DNA from: Prunella strophiata
Lineage: Eukaryota; Chordata; Aves; Passeriformes; Prunellidae
Length of the DNA stretch: 64,000 nucleotides
Direction: 5' to 3'
Assembly (NCBI GenBank): GCA_036583965.1
Contig: JAZBQD010000022.1
Coordinates: 1,298,001-1,362,000 of the forward strand
In this document: positions 50,231 through 63,002 of the stretch, piece by piece
Layout of the letters: each line of letters begins with the position of its first letter
Numbering within the stretch: the first letter of the stretch is position 1
Program-made: the position numbers and the translations under genes
The notes under the pieces: model-generated
Database searches by the model: none
Seen by the model: only the letters and a program-made list of their open reading frames with translations
Told to the model about the DNA's origin: nothing

Positions 50231-50360
50231 CCATGCTTTGGAAACAGTGGCCGCCCCTTAACCAGCAAGACTTCTTTAATAGGGCTGCAGGGCCGGGCCC
50301 TGATTGGAACTGACAGCTTCCTGGCCCGGGCGTGCCAACTGGCAGGGCCCTGAGCCATGG

Positions 50361-50384
50361 GACAGACAGACAGACAGACAGACA
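50361..50384. repeat. (GACA)6 microsatellite
   Basis: Six perfect GACA units. A short CCCTG repeat follows at 50403-50420. Both border the GC-rich tandem repeat at 50432-50708. Confidence 0.95.
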
Positions 50385-50431
50385 GCACCGGGGGCTGGGG
50401 TACCCTGCCCTGCCCTGCCCAGAGCCCCTGG

Positions 50432-50708
50432 GCGACAGTCACTCCAACCCCACAGCCCCTGCGGGACAGTCCAACCCAGCCTTCTGGGGCAGTCCAACCC
50501 CACAGCCCTGACCTGCTGGGACAGTCCAACCCCACAGCCCTGCTGGGCCCTGCTGGGGACAGTCCAACCCCACAGCCCCAGGATCTGCTGGGGACAGTCC
50601 AACCCCACAGCCCTGCTGGGGACAGTCCAACCCCACAGCCCTGCTGGGCCCTGCTGGCTCAGCCCTCAGTCCCTGGGGAGGGAAGAAGCCCAGCCCCACA
50701 GCCCTGCC
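50432..50708. repeat. Minisatellite 3: about 7 units of 28-38 bp
   Basis: Repeated GGGGACAGTCCAACCCC then ACAGCCCTGCT, with some units extended by GGGCCCTGCT. Units at 50527, 50557, 50592 and 50618 are the most regular, while the ends are degraded. The open frames here (TVQPHSPAGD-type repeats, 86-152 codons) are products of the repeat. The unit shares GGGACAG and CCCTGCTGGG with minisatellite 2, 1.4 kb upstream. Confidence 0.85.
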
Positions 50709-51812
50709 AGTACCTCCTCTGGGGGAGGAGATCGAGTGTTTGTGATGGGGCTTGTTTCATAGTAATTGTCCTGTTGTTTTCTAGAATTTTCTCTTCTCAT
50801 TGATTTGGCCAAAATCAATGTTTTGCTTCCATATCTGTATGATTCTTTGAAGCCTTGCAGAAGATGTTTGGTAATGGCTGGAAATGCTTGGAACACTTTT
50901 TGGATAGTCTGTTTGGTCCTTGAGGTGTATCGACCCTGGAATCCCTGTTCTACTTAAAATGCTTGGGAGATGAAAGCAAATGGCAAACTGCTTCTGTTAG
51001 ACATGGCAAAGGCCACAAAATACATGTATAAATCATGGGCAATTGGATCTCTGATTCAAAACTGCAACAGAATTGTACCTAATGAAAATGTTGCTGTTGA
51101 GCCTCTGATGCCTTCATAGATTTTTTTTTCATTATTATTTTTTTATCAGTGGCTTCAGCACTTGCACTGACTGTCAGTGAGAGCTGGAGAGCAGAGATTC
51201 CTCAGTTCCTTTTGCATGGGCCTTTCAGAGAGAGGAGGAGAGGGCAGGCAGGACTCGGAGCTGCAGCCTGACCTTCTTTCACTGAAACTGGAGTTTCTTA
51301 CAAGCTGCAACTGTAGCAAAGCAGGGCAACTTTCTGTGCTGGGTGACAGGAAATTGAGCTGAAGTGGCTCAGAAAATGTGCGAATGCCCCAAGGGCGTGT
51401 GCAGGGCCGGAGGAGCTCCGGGTGCTGCAGGCATTCTGCCTTAGCTTGACATGTTTATAAAACAGTTTACATCTCAAAAGTTTAGGGTTTTTACCCCTGT
51501 TGATTTGCTTAAACAGACACTGGCTCTTATTTTCAGTTGCTTGTCAGAATATGTATGGAAAAGTGATGAACCTAGTGAAGAGGGAGCTTGACATCAATTA
51601 AATTTAGCTATCTGCTTTGTGTTTCTTCGTCCTGATACACTGTCTCCAGTGTAGCTTTTCCAAACTTCCTGTGGTTTTTCCATTATTGTCCTTACAAGTT
51701 TTACGAGATAGAGATGAGCTGTTTGAAACTACTGTTCCAGGAAAAGAAGAATAGAATTTTGTGTTACATCTGCTCATTTGTTGTCCTCCATTTTCATCTC
51801 TGCCATTAACCA

Positions 51813-51843
51813 TTTTGTAGACTTCTTCTAGAAGTCTACAAAA
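51813..51843. repeat. Perfect 14-bp inverted repeat with 3-nt loop
   Basis: The left arm TTTTGTAGACTTCT and right arm AGAAGTCTACAAAA are exact reverse complements around TCT. The sequence ACTTCTTC then AGAA recurs just after the right arm. The stem is too short for a microRNA precursor. It may be a cruciform, a structured intronic RNA or a template-switch footprint. Confidence 0.85.
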
Positions 51844-52947
51844 AACTTCTTCCAGAAAGCCTGTAAAGCCTAGTATTTTCTCTTGCTCAAGTATATTTAA
51901 ATAAGAGAATGGTAATTTAAATAAGCTAATAATGCCTTATGGCTGGAGTAGGGGATTTGAAGTCTTTGCTGCAGAAGCTTTGCTCTGTGTGATCAGCTCG
52001 TGATGATGTTTGAACTAGAAGCTCCCCTCTGTTTCTATAATTTTTTTCTCTTACTGTCCACTAGAAACAGAAATTATTTATGTCCATCTAGTGAGTTTGA
52101 AGTTTTATCTGCAGGCATGGCTGGCTGCACTCAGTTGCTGAGTTCATAAGAGGTTATTTGGGTGATATTAAGTAGATGTTTTTTCCCACCAAATGTCTAG
52201 ATAAACCAGACTGCTCATTGGTAAGAGCAGCCATGAACTGTACAAAAAAAAATTGTCTGTCCTGGGAGGTACTGATATTGGAACTAAATATTAAAAGTCA
52301 GATTTTCAATAGTCAAACTTCAGTCTCTCCCTGCTTGTAAATCATAGGTTGCAAAGAATGCCCATACGGTGCTTGGCATTGGAGTAAAGATGCTGATTTT
52401 GTGTTTCACTGTGTATGTGCATATACACATCATTATTCTTAGTTGAAAGTTGAAGTGTTGTCCTTTAACACCGGTGCTTATTTATTTCCATGTTGATTCT
52501 GGTACCGAGGCTGTGTACTTGCATTAATGTTGTAGTGGGATGAAGTTATCCCACTTGTGAGTTAGTAGCAGCCAGAAGTACAGGGAGTTGTTTACAGGGA
52601 GCCCATGGATTCTGCCTTTCTGTGGAAGCATTCAAGCAGCAAGCCCTGCACAGTCTGTTTGGCACAGTAGCCGCTCTCAGCTGGCCCCGTGCCCTCCTGC
52701 TGTTAGGCAGGGCAGAGGATGTGCCAGATCCCGCCTTGTGCCGGAGCAGAGCTTGCCTGCAAATCTGCTTGTAGTTAGCCTGGGGCCTTTTGGCAGCACT
52801 CTACAGCCCATTGATTTAGTTGCAATGCTTTTTCCTTAATATTTTCCATCTGGCCAACAATGACCTATAACGACAGACACAAAACAGAGTTTGAATTATG
52901 AGCAGCGTAATTGTGCAAATGCTTCCAAATCTCACTCTAGAACCTGC

Positions 52948-52978
52948 ACGGATGGGCGCCGCCGCCGCGGGGGCTCGT
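52948..52978. other. Small CpG-rich patch
   Basis: ACGGATGGGCGCCGCCGCCG continuing into CGGGGGCTCG has seven to eight CpGs in about 30 bp amid CpG-poor intron. It is too short to call an island. It also lies inside open frames on both strands that match nothing known. Confidence 0.5.
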
Positions 52979-53814
52979 TCCACACTGCTGGTGCAGAGGA
53001 GGAGCCTTGGAGCTCTGCAGTTCCAGCTCTGTCCCAGAGAAATGTGCAATCCAGTTAAACTGGGAGTGTTCCATTCTTGCTTTTCCTTGCTGTCTGTTGG
53101 TCCTGAGCCGGGGATGCAGCTCCCACAGCCTCAGCTTCCTCACGCTGCCCTGCACACACTGCCAGGGCCAAACCCTGCTCTCTCCTGGGCCAGCAGGAGA
53201 GAGGGACCCTGGAGCAGGGCTGGGGCAGGCAGGGCAAGAACATGAGTGTGGCAGTGCTCCAGGACAATGTTGCAATGCAGCAACAGGTTTGGACCTTGCA
53301 CTGTCAGGGGTGATCTGAGCTCCCACCTGCAGCTGTGCTTTCCGTGCTTTCCAGAGGGAGCTGCTTCCAGAGCTGGGCTGTTTGTCAGCTCTCCCAGTTC
53401 TGGAAAAGCAGAATTATTGCTTCCATTACAGTGATCACGAGCACTTCTAGTCCTCTGTGTCTTTAAAGTCTGTATCCTTGAAGAAGACCTGTGAACCTAC
53501 TTGTGCAGTTCCACGCATTCCAGCAGTCCTGCAAGCTTCTCCTCTTCCCTCTACATTTCCAATCCAGGGGATACTAATTTAACTGACTTTTAGTAAATGT
53601 GAAGAATAGTGAAGCTGTGTCATAGAAAGTTTATTGCAGATTTTGTTGAAGCTTTAATCTTGACTGCAAGTCAAAATACTTTTGTAAAATATCAGTGAGA
53701 AGGATCACAACAAAAATGTCAAGTGTTAGCAATGTATCACTACTGGTGGAATTGGGTAAAGCTGATAGTACTGCATTCAGTCCAGCTACTTCACTGGTCT
53801 TGCCTTCTGACCAG

Positions 53815-53960
53815 AAACCAATTTTACTTAATTAATTAGGCCTTCATGTCGCGCCTTCTTTCGTTGCTGAACAACTGTAACAGAAGTAATTAAATCATGT
53901 CACTTTTTATTACCTTTGGCCCTGGCTGACTGGCTTGGAAACTTCATCTTAGAGCTAATA
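53815..53960. other. Candidate conserved non-coding block
   Basis: This stretch combines TTAATTAATTAGG, the CpG-bearing ATGTCGCGCC and AAGTAATTAAATCATGTC in non-repetitive sequence. Retained CpGs beside homeodomain-type cores are common in conserved enhancers. This is a judgement by eye only. Confidence 0.25.
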
Positions 53961-56900
53961 CAAACTGAATTAGTGCATCACCTTGGGGAAAACCCCCTCC
54001 CTGGCATCAAAAAGGCAGGGAGGAAGTAGTTAAAGTACAAAATGGATAGATCCTCTCTTCCACAAATGGATCACTTTTGGGTTGCTGTCTGAAGGCTTAC
54101 AAATGCATCTGTCAGGAGCGAGAGCATCCTGTCCCTGCTGACAGATGTGTACAACATTCCCAAAGAGATTACATGGCAACTTCCTCCTTCAAAACTGGAG
54201 CTGTGGCAGAGCCCTCGGGTTATGCAGAGGTAATTGGAGACGCTGGGGCTGATCCAGAGGTGGAACTGCCGAGAAAAGCTGCTTGAGTAACTTGTGCATG
54301 TTGTTCCAATAGGAGCTGTGGTCCAGGCACTGTAATCATGGGAGAGAGGCTTTGTGTGGCTTCCTGGAGGCAGAGTTCCCTGGGCTATGCAGGGAGCCCA
54401 AATAAAACCCCTCATTTGTAACCCCAGCTATTCATGAAAAGGCTTGATAAGGGACAGATTCCTCCACACTGAGCATTGCCTGCACTAACTGTCCTCAGTG
54501 TGTTTTAGAATTTATTAGTGTTTGAGTATTCAGAGAATAAAGTGATTGTGGGCAGTTTTCTGGTTTAATCATTTGCTTAAGCTGATGGTTAGGCAAGAAG
54601 TCTCATAAATAAAAATTGGGCTTGCTGGCCAGGAAATGGGCCAGAAGAACTTTTCTGTTAATTAATGTGTCATACATTTTCAGGAATTCTGTGGATAGGT
54701 TCATCAGTAGTATTTCTGTAGGTGAAGATCAAATACTGTCATTTTATGTGCTTATTTGTACATCTGTATGTTTGCTGTGAATCCTAAACCATTGTACAGG
54801 GCGGTCATAAACAATCTGCACTCAAATATCAGACTCAGACTTGATCTTTGTAGCCTTCCTATTGACATCTTGCTCTGCAAGTGCTTGTTTGCTGTAAGTA
54901 AGGTGATTTTTACATGCCTAGCCCAGTTCCTTGCATTCTCAAATTATCAGTTGCAAGTACCACAGTGCTGACATAATCATGAATTTTTCACTTGGCTCTT
55001 TCAGCTCTGCTTGTGGTTTAACTTTTATGACTTCCTACCAACTTTGCTTATTATTAGGAGCTGTGTGTACTCCCTATGAGCATGTGAATATTTCTTCCCT
55101 GTGATGAAGCTCCCTCCCTGTGAAGGGAACTGTAAAACCTCTTGCTTCACTTAACTTTGTTTCTTGCCAGTAGGGAACACAAGTGGTTTGGGGAATGTAG
55201 AAGAGAGGTACATGTAATTGATTTCTTCTCTGTTACTGAAATACCCTCAATCCCTACCCCAATGTCCTCTGTAATGAGTTTGCCAAAATGCAAGGATTCA
55301 CCATCGTGTCTCAGAGCTCACACACAGGTGTCACAAGTACACACCTGATGCTCAGCTTTGACTTTTCAAAATGTAGCAAATCCCTTTAGCAGCCAAGCAC
55401 AGCTGGCTGCTGTGCACTGGGGCTCTTGAGCACAGAGGTGTGTAAAATTTTTCTGTACAAGGCAAAGTGACCCTGAGTCCCCAGGCAGGTGCAAAAAACC
55501 AGGCTTTTTTAAGCAGTCAGGCCTTTATCAACTGCACAGTTCTAAATCATAACAAACATAATCCAACCAACCACCATACACCACAATGTGAACATGTGAT
55601 GGGTATAGAACTTGTTTTTCTGCCTCTAATTCAGCTGAGTCACTTTCCCATAGTCTTCCTCTACCTAGCTGAAGTAGCAGGCCTGAGCCATGGTTTTATA
55701 AGGGTAACAAGGCCTTTATTTCATAAGGTGTTACCTATGTGCAACATTTTTCTTCCCTTCAGGAATTTATCTGCTTTACAGATGGTGTCACAAGCTCTGT
55801 CCCAGAGTGGCTTTGGAGTTCTGCAGCACGTGCCAGAGCACGGGGCCTGGTGACTGGGAGGGAGGACTTTTGATTTATAATGAAAAGTTCATAATGCTAC
55901 TGGAATTTCAGCTGAAACTTGGTACTAGAGGGCATAGCTTGACAAGCACATATGATTGGAGTCAGTAATGAAAAGGAGCTGTTTCTCTGGTCAAGGAAAA
56001 AGGGTTAATTTGCATTGGGATGAAAAGGCTGTTCAGGATCTACTATTTCAACCTGTGATAGACTTAACAGCAGGCTTTGATCCCCAAATGAAATGTGAAG
56101 GATTTCAACTGATGCCAGATGTCTCAAACCTAGTGGGATCTCTGATTGTCTGCCACATCTAGAATTCTCTCTTCCAGCACTTTCATGTGTGCTTTTAAAC
56201 GTGGTTTGAGAAGAGAGATTCCTTGACAAGCTAAGCCTTTGGAATCCTCTCTCTGTATTGTCACTTTGGTGGGGATCTTGAGGCTCTCGTGCTGTCTACT
56301 GCATCTTGCTTTTAAAAATCAAGCTTTGTGTACCAAACTGCTCTAACACCTTCATAACCAATTTTTTGAAGTCCAGATAATTTAGAGGCAGTATAATCTG
56401 TAACTCTTCTCAGTTTAAGGCTGTTCTCTACCCTTGTCATAGTTGTTATTTAGAGCATTTTCCCCTGGCTGAGTAGAGCCATTGGTCAATGTGTTTCTGT
56501 TGGTGTTGAAGTAAGTGTTGACTTTTTTACTCCAAGGATATCTTGTTGCATTTCATATATCTCCCTATAAAGTGCCAAGCCCTTCAGCATGCCCACGTTC
56601 TCACCCAGTGGGTTTTCTGGGATATGCTTTGCCCGTGGGATTAAGAAAAGCATACAGACATAATTGTCAGTGTGTGCTGTAAATGCAAACAAATGTTTTT
56701 CTTGTTTTTCTTATGTACCTGTATTTCCTCTCACCCCTTCAGTCCTTTGTTCTCAAAGATGCTTGAAGTTTCTGTGTTGGTCTTAAACTAAAAAACTCCA
56801 AAGGTCTACAGGTTTCTTTCCTGAAAAGAAATGAGACACCTTATGATTGTGAGTGATCTATCTCAGGGAAAATAGACAATCCCAGCAACAGACCAGGCCA

Positions 56901-59900
56901 CAAAGATACTTCTGAAATAACTTGAACACAAAAAAGTCTATCATATAATTCAATAAGATTTCTAAAATTTTAGAGTGATAAGTAATTCACAAGGAGAAAG
57001 CTTGACTGTTGAATGTACTTCAGATTTTGCATTCTAAGCTGTGCTGTGTTTGTGAACATCCAGTCCCTTGTACAGAGTGCAGGGTGGTGGTGCTGGCCCT
57101 GGGAGCCAGAAGGTGTGGGATTCACTGTACTGCTCCAGGCTCCTAAAACCCATTGGTTTCAGATGAAATGTTTTCCAATGAAAGTCCAAGGCACGTTTTT
57201 CATGAAAATCTGTTTATTTTTCTCACTGTGAAATGAAGTGGTTTTGTCCCTTGCTCTGCAAGAGGCCAGGAGGTGGCTGTGGATGCCACACACTCATGCT
57301 AAACTCCTCTGAATCCCTTCTATTTACAGCAGTTGCACAGTGCAGCTGCACTGGACTCTGTTTCCCCCCAAGGTTTTAGAGTGGCCACAAAGAGCCCAGG
57401 GAATGGTGACAGCTTTGTCCTGCTCAGCCTGCAGCTCCCGTTGCCATGTGCCAATTAGATGGCAGTGCACGAACAGAACCCCCTCCAAATGGGCATCTCC
57501 AGCTGCCCTGGCACTTCTCAGCCTGACTAAAGTGTAAAATTGTTACATCATAAATCTCTTTGTAGCAGTTTTCTGGCTGGTGTTGTTCTGGGGGCATGCA
57601 GCTGCCTTGAGCTCCTTTGTGAGCTGCAGCTCCAGGGCCACGGGTGCTCCTTGGCAAGGGCTGGGCTCAGCACTGGCATTTAGGGAACTTGGGAGTCTGT
57701 GTGCTTTGGAGACTTGCTGGAACTGCTCAGACATGGTCCCACTGTGCAGAAAACAGGAAAGGGAATGTTTTAATTGACTTTTATTGTTAATACACAATGG
57801 CAAGTCAGCAAAGCAAGCACTTGCTGTTGACGATTATTTATTAAGATGCTCCATAAGACGAGATCCAGTTCTGTGGGGTTTAGTACTTCTAAAATATGTG
57901 CATGAGTCATGCTTAAGCTGCATAACTTTAAACTGAATCATGGAATGATCACTCATGGGTAATAATCAAAGGGAAGTTTATTACAAAACTGGGGGAAATG
58001 GAGGAAGAAAAGACATCTGTGGGAGCAAGGAGAGGCAAGGGTGCAGCTGGCTTTGTGCGCTGGCAGGGGCACTCACAGTGGGTCAGGCAAACCTGAAACA
58101 AACAAATAAATAAAAAAATAAAAAGCTGATGTTCAAAGGAGGCTGTTGGCTGCTCCTGTGGAAGGTAAGGCTGCATCTCATCCACATGCACAGGGGTTGC
58201 TATGGAGATTTGGGGTGTCTGTGCTGAAGCTCCTAAGTGTGAGAAGGTGTCAATAGACTGAGTCTAGAGCAGAGAATAACGAGGCACTGAGGTCCGTGAG
58301 GTGTAGGGAAGACACTGGAACACAGAAACTGCTGAACTGAGAATTTAGCCTACAGAAATTCCCAAATGAGCTAGAGATACCTTGGTTCTTTCAAATGCAT
58401 TTTGTAAAGATGCTGAAAACACTGGGTGATGGAAGGAAAGGAAGGTGAGAAAAGAATTTAAAAGTGTATTCCTACAAGGAAAATAATACTGTGTGGAGAG
58501 TCATCCTCTCTTGAGCAGAGAAATGGGGTTAGTTTTAAAAATCTATAGTTTAATGTCATTGTATTTCATCTTAACTGTAAAAAATTAAGGTGAAATTTAG
58601 AAAGAATTAAAAAGGGAAATTAATACTTTTAATGAAGGGAAGAAAAAGGTGTTTTTGCTATTTAAAATCATGTTTGCATAGAAGCCCTGAAGAGCACTGT
58701 GGCTTGGCAAACATAACTTAGTTCATCATTAGAACCATTACTAACCCGATACAGAATGTGATTCCATGATTAGGAGTAATGCTGGCTGGGGGGAGAATCA
58801 TTAGTTGCCAGGTACAGGAGGATGGAAAGAAGCAATATTGGGTTTAAGTTTAAATTGCAGAGTTTTATCTTTAAATGCAAGATGTCCTAAGATAACAAGT
58901 CACCAGGAGACTGGAGTAATTTTTGATATGTTTTGCATCCTTGCATTCTTTCAAACACAGTGTCAGGAGTATCCACAAAGATCCTTCTGAGTTCCTGCTG
59001 AGGATCTGTCGTTTGTCCTGCAGGAACTGACAGGGACTGTGTGTCAGAAAATGTGTTCTGCTTCACCAGGAACCTTCACTGAGTTCATACATTGAAATGA
59101 ATCTTCTTTGGGATTTTCAGCTCTCTCCTGACTGTGCTGGAGTTTTGCTGTTGGCTACAGTGATGGTGTGGAGGGGACAGGGAGAGGAGCAGCTGCCCAT
59201 GTGGCACAGGTCACTCCTGTTGCAGTGTCACCCTGCTGGGCTCCATGGTGACATCACTGCCACAGCCAAGGACCTGGGCACAAGGCAGGGAGTTATTATT
59301 TGTTATTATCTGTTCTTCAGAGTCCATGAACTGAGGCACTGGGTGTTTCAGTGGCACATGTAGGAGTAGTGCTGGCAGAAGATGCATTTGGCCTGAGTTT
59401 CCTCTTCCTTACACTTTTGTCAGTGAAGTTAGTGATGATGTGTCTATAGTTCATGTAATAACTGAGGTCATGATTGTATTCTGTGTTCTAGGTCACTGTA
59501 GATTATTGTGCTGAGCAAAAAGGTCAAGATTTGGGAACTCCATGAAACCAATCCTGGCTAATACAGACAGATTTTGTAAGCCTGTCACCACAGAGAAGTG
59601 TGCCCATCTGCAAAATGGAAATGACTGTTCTGTTTTGCAAGGGAGATGGCAGTTGGTTATGCTGTTATCAAAATATATATAGTATGTGTTATAAATAAAT
59701 ACGTGTTAAAAATTCCACTTCTGATCTGTGTGAATGGAAGGAGTAAAAGTTATGTGTGCTTGCAACTCAGTCTAGGAGGAGATGCTGCAGATATGTGTTG
59801 ATGTCAGACTAGTTACTGAGTGACATTCATTTCAAATGAGAGTTGTGCCTGAGTGCAGCTCAGCCTGTGCACGGCCCAGGAGCTGCTCTGGTGCTCCAGG

Positions 59901-60384
59901 AACTGTGAACCAAGGAGGGACTTCACAGGTCCAGAGGAAACCAAAGGTGCCACAGGTACCCTTCCACAAGAGTTGGCTCTGCTTTGCCATGGTGTCAGCA
60001 CACCAGTAAATGAAATGCTGGAGCTGGCAATGTTAAACATTACTTTTATAAACAGTTGCTATGGTAATTGGCAAATCTTCATAAATCATTTGAAAAGGCC
60101 CCCTTGCCACTAGGGTTTGCTGCTGCACTGGAACATGGAGGGGTTTTGCTGACGAGGTTCCCAAAGCCCGGAGTGCTCCCTGGAAGTTGGGTTTGATGAG
60201 TTCAGCACTCACAGGTTGGGTGTCCTGCTATTGCATCCTCCTTCCTGCTTGCCTGCTACAAATAACACTGGAAAATCTCTCCTTTTTTGAGTTGACTTCA
60301 CTGGAGATTTACCTTTCTAAGAGTAAGCAAAAAGCTAAGAAAGCACTGAAATGTCAGGTTGCCCCTGTATTTCTGTTCACCCTC

Positions 60385-60520
60385 TGTGCAGTGCGGAGCC
60401 TTTGAAGCGAGCCCTGCGGGGGGCTGAGCCGGCCGGGCTGTGGGAGGGGCCGCCCCGGCTCTGGGCAATCTCACCGCGGAGCGCTTCCCTTCCTTTGCTT
60501 AACCTCTGACCCGGGAAAAC
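60385..60520. other. CpG-rich patch in intron 5
   Basis: About 135 bp of GC-rich sequence (GCGAGCCCTGCGGGGGGC; GAGCCGGCCGGGC; GGGGCCGCCCCGGC; TCACCGCGGAGCGC) sits in AT-rich intron. There are about twelve CpGs. It could be an intronic regulatory element or a cryptic promoter. I see no clear first exon. Confidence 0.5.
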
Positions 60521-61369
60521 AAGAGTTAATCAAAACTTCTGAGGTAGCTAAGAGGAAGGGGAAGTGTTTGGTTACAAATTAAATATGAGCAAGTCATAAG
60601 CCATAAATCTTCGGTAGTGCTACCAGTTGTGCTACTTAAGGTGCACGCGGTACAGAAAATTTTGGGTTATAAACTCTGCCTGTGTTTCTTTGGAGGGGTG
60701 TTTAAAGGCTGCCTTCAGGATTTGGTTTCTTTAAGAAAAAAAAAATCCACTTTTTTTTTCCTTTTGGAAGACATCTAGGAACAAATTCAGTAACTGTTAT
60801 TTCTTGGGGGATTTTTTAGATTTTTTTCAACTTTAACTGCTCACAGTTTGGTCTGATAAAAGTAGAACTGTTTTATTCTTGAGTAGTCAACACATGGATT
60901 AAGGGGTGAAGTAAGAGTGTTGAAGATGGCAGGGTAAATTTCTAATGTATCCAGAAATTTTGGGATGAGAGAGATCCTGAATTGTGCAGGGACAATGGAG
61001 GGGGGGGTGAGATTATCTGCATAGTTTGCACAATTTTGTGGTGGGTTTGTCTTTGTTTGTCTTGTCCCTCTCTTGAGCAAGAGCCACACAGATCCCCATG
61101 TGTTGTGGAGGGATGAGTTCTGCTTCAAATACCAGCTCATTTCCTCAGATTCCAAACTGTGACACTGTCCTCAAAATGGGAAGTTATTCTCCAAATAGAA
61201 AAAGAAGCAGTTATGATGAGATGCTAACCCATGATTTGGAAAACAAGGAGGAGTGAATGTTAAAAAAAGGACAATAGGTTCATCAGAGGATACTGGGGAA
61301 GGGAAGGGAAAGCCAGGGAGTCACAAGGGTAGCAGAAATGGGGCTGTGTCTGCTTCTGTGGGGGGGTTT

Positions 61370-61423
61370 GCTGGTGTTTTGACATTGTGTGAATATGCTG
61401 GTGTTTTGACATTGTGTGAATAT
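61370..61423. repeat. Two tandem copies of a 27-bp unit
   Basis: GCTGGTGTTTTGACATTG then TGTGAATAT occurs twice back to back with no mismatch, implying a very recent duplication. Because 27 is divisible by three, the overlapping open frame shows a duplicated peptide (AGVLTLCEY), which is not evidence of coding. Confidence 0.95.
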
Positions 61424-61960
61424 GAGACATATATTCCCTTATTGGAATCACAGAGGCTCCTTCCTAGGTGCCCAGTAAAGATGTAAAGTTGGTTTGGGCT
61501 GGAGCTGCAGCTGTGTCATGCTGGGTGTGTGCTGGTGATGCAGGAAGCCCCTGGAGCTGCAGGGAGGCTCAGCAGTGAGCACAGGCCCTGCCAGGACAGA
61601 GGGGGGCTCTGAAGGACACCCAGCAGCTGCCCCGGTCTGGGGGCTCAGTGTTCCCTCTCAGGTCCCTGCTCTGCCTCCCCTGGGGAGGTGGAGGCCTGGG
61701 GGGGAACCTGCTTTTGTTTGCCTCTTTTACAAGGCATGACACACTGACATTAGGAGCACAGTAATGGTTTTAAGGACTCTCATTTTAACTCTGTAAATGT
61801 ATTTTTGTGGCCAAGTCCCTGAGCGATTAGGTAGAACTTTTAATGGTGCCTCTGTGGAAGCAGCTTTGGTTTCCCACTGCCAGGGAGCTTTCTGCCTTTC
61901 TGCCTTCCTGCTTTTCTGTCTTCTCAAACTCTTTTGATAGATGCCTTGCACGGATTTGTT

Positions 61961-62951
61961 TACCAGGTTCTTAATCTCTACTTAGCAGATATGTTTGGAG
62001 AGGATTTCTTGTTACTCTTGTAATGGCTTTTAACTCTGCTGAAGTTTATTTAACTAAACAGAAAGAAAGAAACTTATCTTCTACCTAATCCTTCTGGATT
62101 GTTTACAATATAATGTCAAACTTAAATGCTGTTTAAAGTGGTAATTGTCTGTCTTTCTGCTCTATTCCAATACACACTTTGTAAAGATGGTTAGAGCGTA
62201 TTAATTTAAACGATAATACTGTCATATAACATGAAAAGTTAAGTTGCTTATCAGTATATTTTGATAAGCTACTTACATTTTACAGTAGCATTTGCAGGCT
62301 TCAAACAAACGCTAATGATGGAGTGCCAGTCACTTTGTCTGTCTCATAGAGAGCTTCTCACCTCATTTATCACCAGAGCTGCACAGCCAGGGACCACAGG
62401 GCACTCCATTCCTTACAGCTGTCAGGATGTAGTCATATTTTATAGAAACTTTAAATCCTGTCTGACTATATCAAAATAGAATCCATTTGCTTCAGAAAGC
62501 AGCTGTGATTAAAGAGCATCAGGGAGTGCATCTCTGGCTGGCTTTGCATTCACCACAGCCGAGGGAAATTCCTGACTGGTGTTGGGAAAGGGACTGAAAT
62601 ACAGAGCTGTGCCAGGAAAACAGGGCACAGAATCCTACCAAAGCTGCAGGGAAAAGGAACATCCTCACTGTCTTACTTGGTGGAATGGAGATATTAAGTA
62701 AATGAAAAAGATTGTGATTTTTCTGGCATGTTTCCATTTGAATTTTGTTTCTTGCCTCTCTTTTGGAAGTTTGCATGCATGTACTGAAGCTGAAGTTTCT
62801 GTTTGCTGAAGCAAAGGCCAGCTAACTAGAGTATGGCATGAGATTTAAAAAAGTTAAAACTGAGGATCTGATATTCCATTTTAAAAGTCTTTTTTTGTTT
62901 AGTCTTCACAACCAACATAACTGTCTTTTCTTACTTTTTATTATTTTTTCC
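61961..62951. repeat. About 1-kb tandem duplication, copy 1
   Basis: The block from TACCAGGTTCTTAATC to the T-rich tail is repeated 1.04 kb downstream. The first 700 bases are nearly identical between copies, apart from single-base length differences in AAA/CCT runs and one 12-bp insertion in copy 2 (near 63395-63410). The last 240 bases differ by many one-base indels. No exon is seen in either copy. Confidence 0.95.
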
Positions 62952-63002
62952 TTTTTTTTTTTTTTTTTTCGGTCTTTTTTCTGTCTTTTTTTTTAGGGTT
63001 AT
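62952..63002. repeat. T-rich junction between the duplicate copies
   Basis: A T run of about 20, then CGG, then further T-rich sequence (TCTTTTTTCTGTC) ending TTTAGGGTTA. It has no counterpart just upstream of copy 1, so it is the breakpoint sequence. Confidence 0.85.

Larger units (their letters stand above)
50709..61960 (+). other. DENND1A: DENND1A intron 5, distal segment
   Basis: Eleven kilobases of intronic sequence. I searched for the next DENND1A coding exon (YLPWFEVFYK) and did not find it. The sequence includes a short perfect hairpin (51813-51843), CpG-rich patches (52948-52978 and 60385-60520), a TAAT-rich block (53815-53960) and a two-copy 27-bp repeat (61370-61423). The overlapping open frames at 52898-53434, 54071-54415 and 55467-55853 have no recognisable family. 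No RNA genes are seen. Confidence 0.65.

Noticed and set aside
50304..50803. Overlapping 148-152-codon frames rich in QPHSP/NPTAL repeats
   Set aside because: They coincide with the (GACA)n run and minisatellite 3. The apparent repeats follow the DNA repeat, not a protein domain.
51813..51843. MicroRNA precursor
   Set aside because: The stem is only 14 bp with a 3-nt loop. That is too short for a Drosha/Dicer substrate, and the flanks do not extend the pairing.
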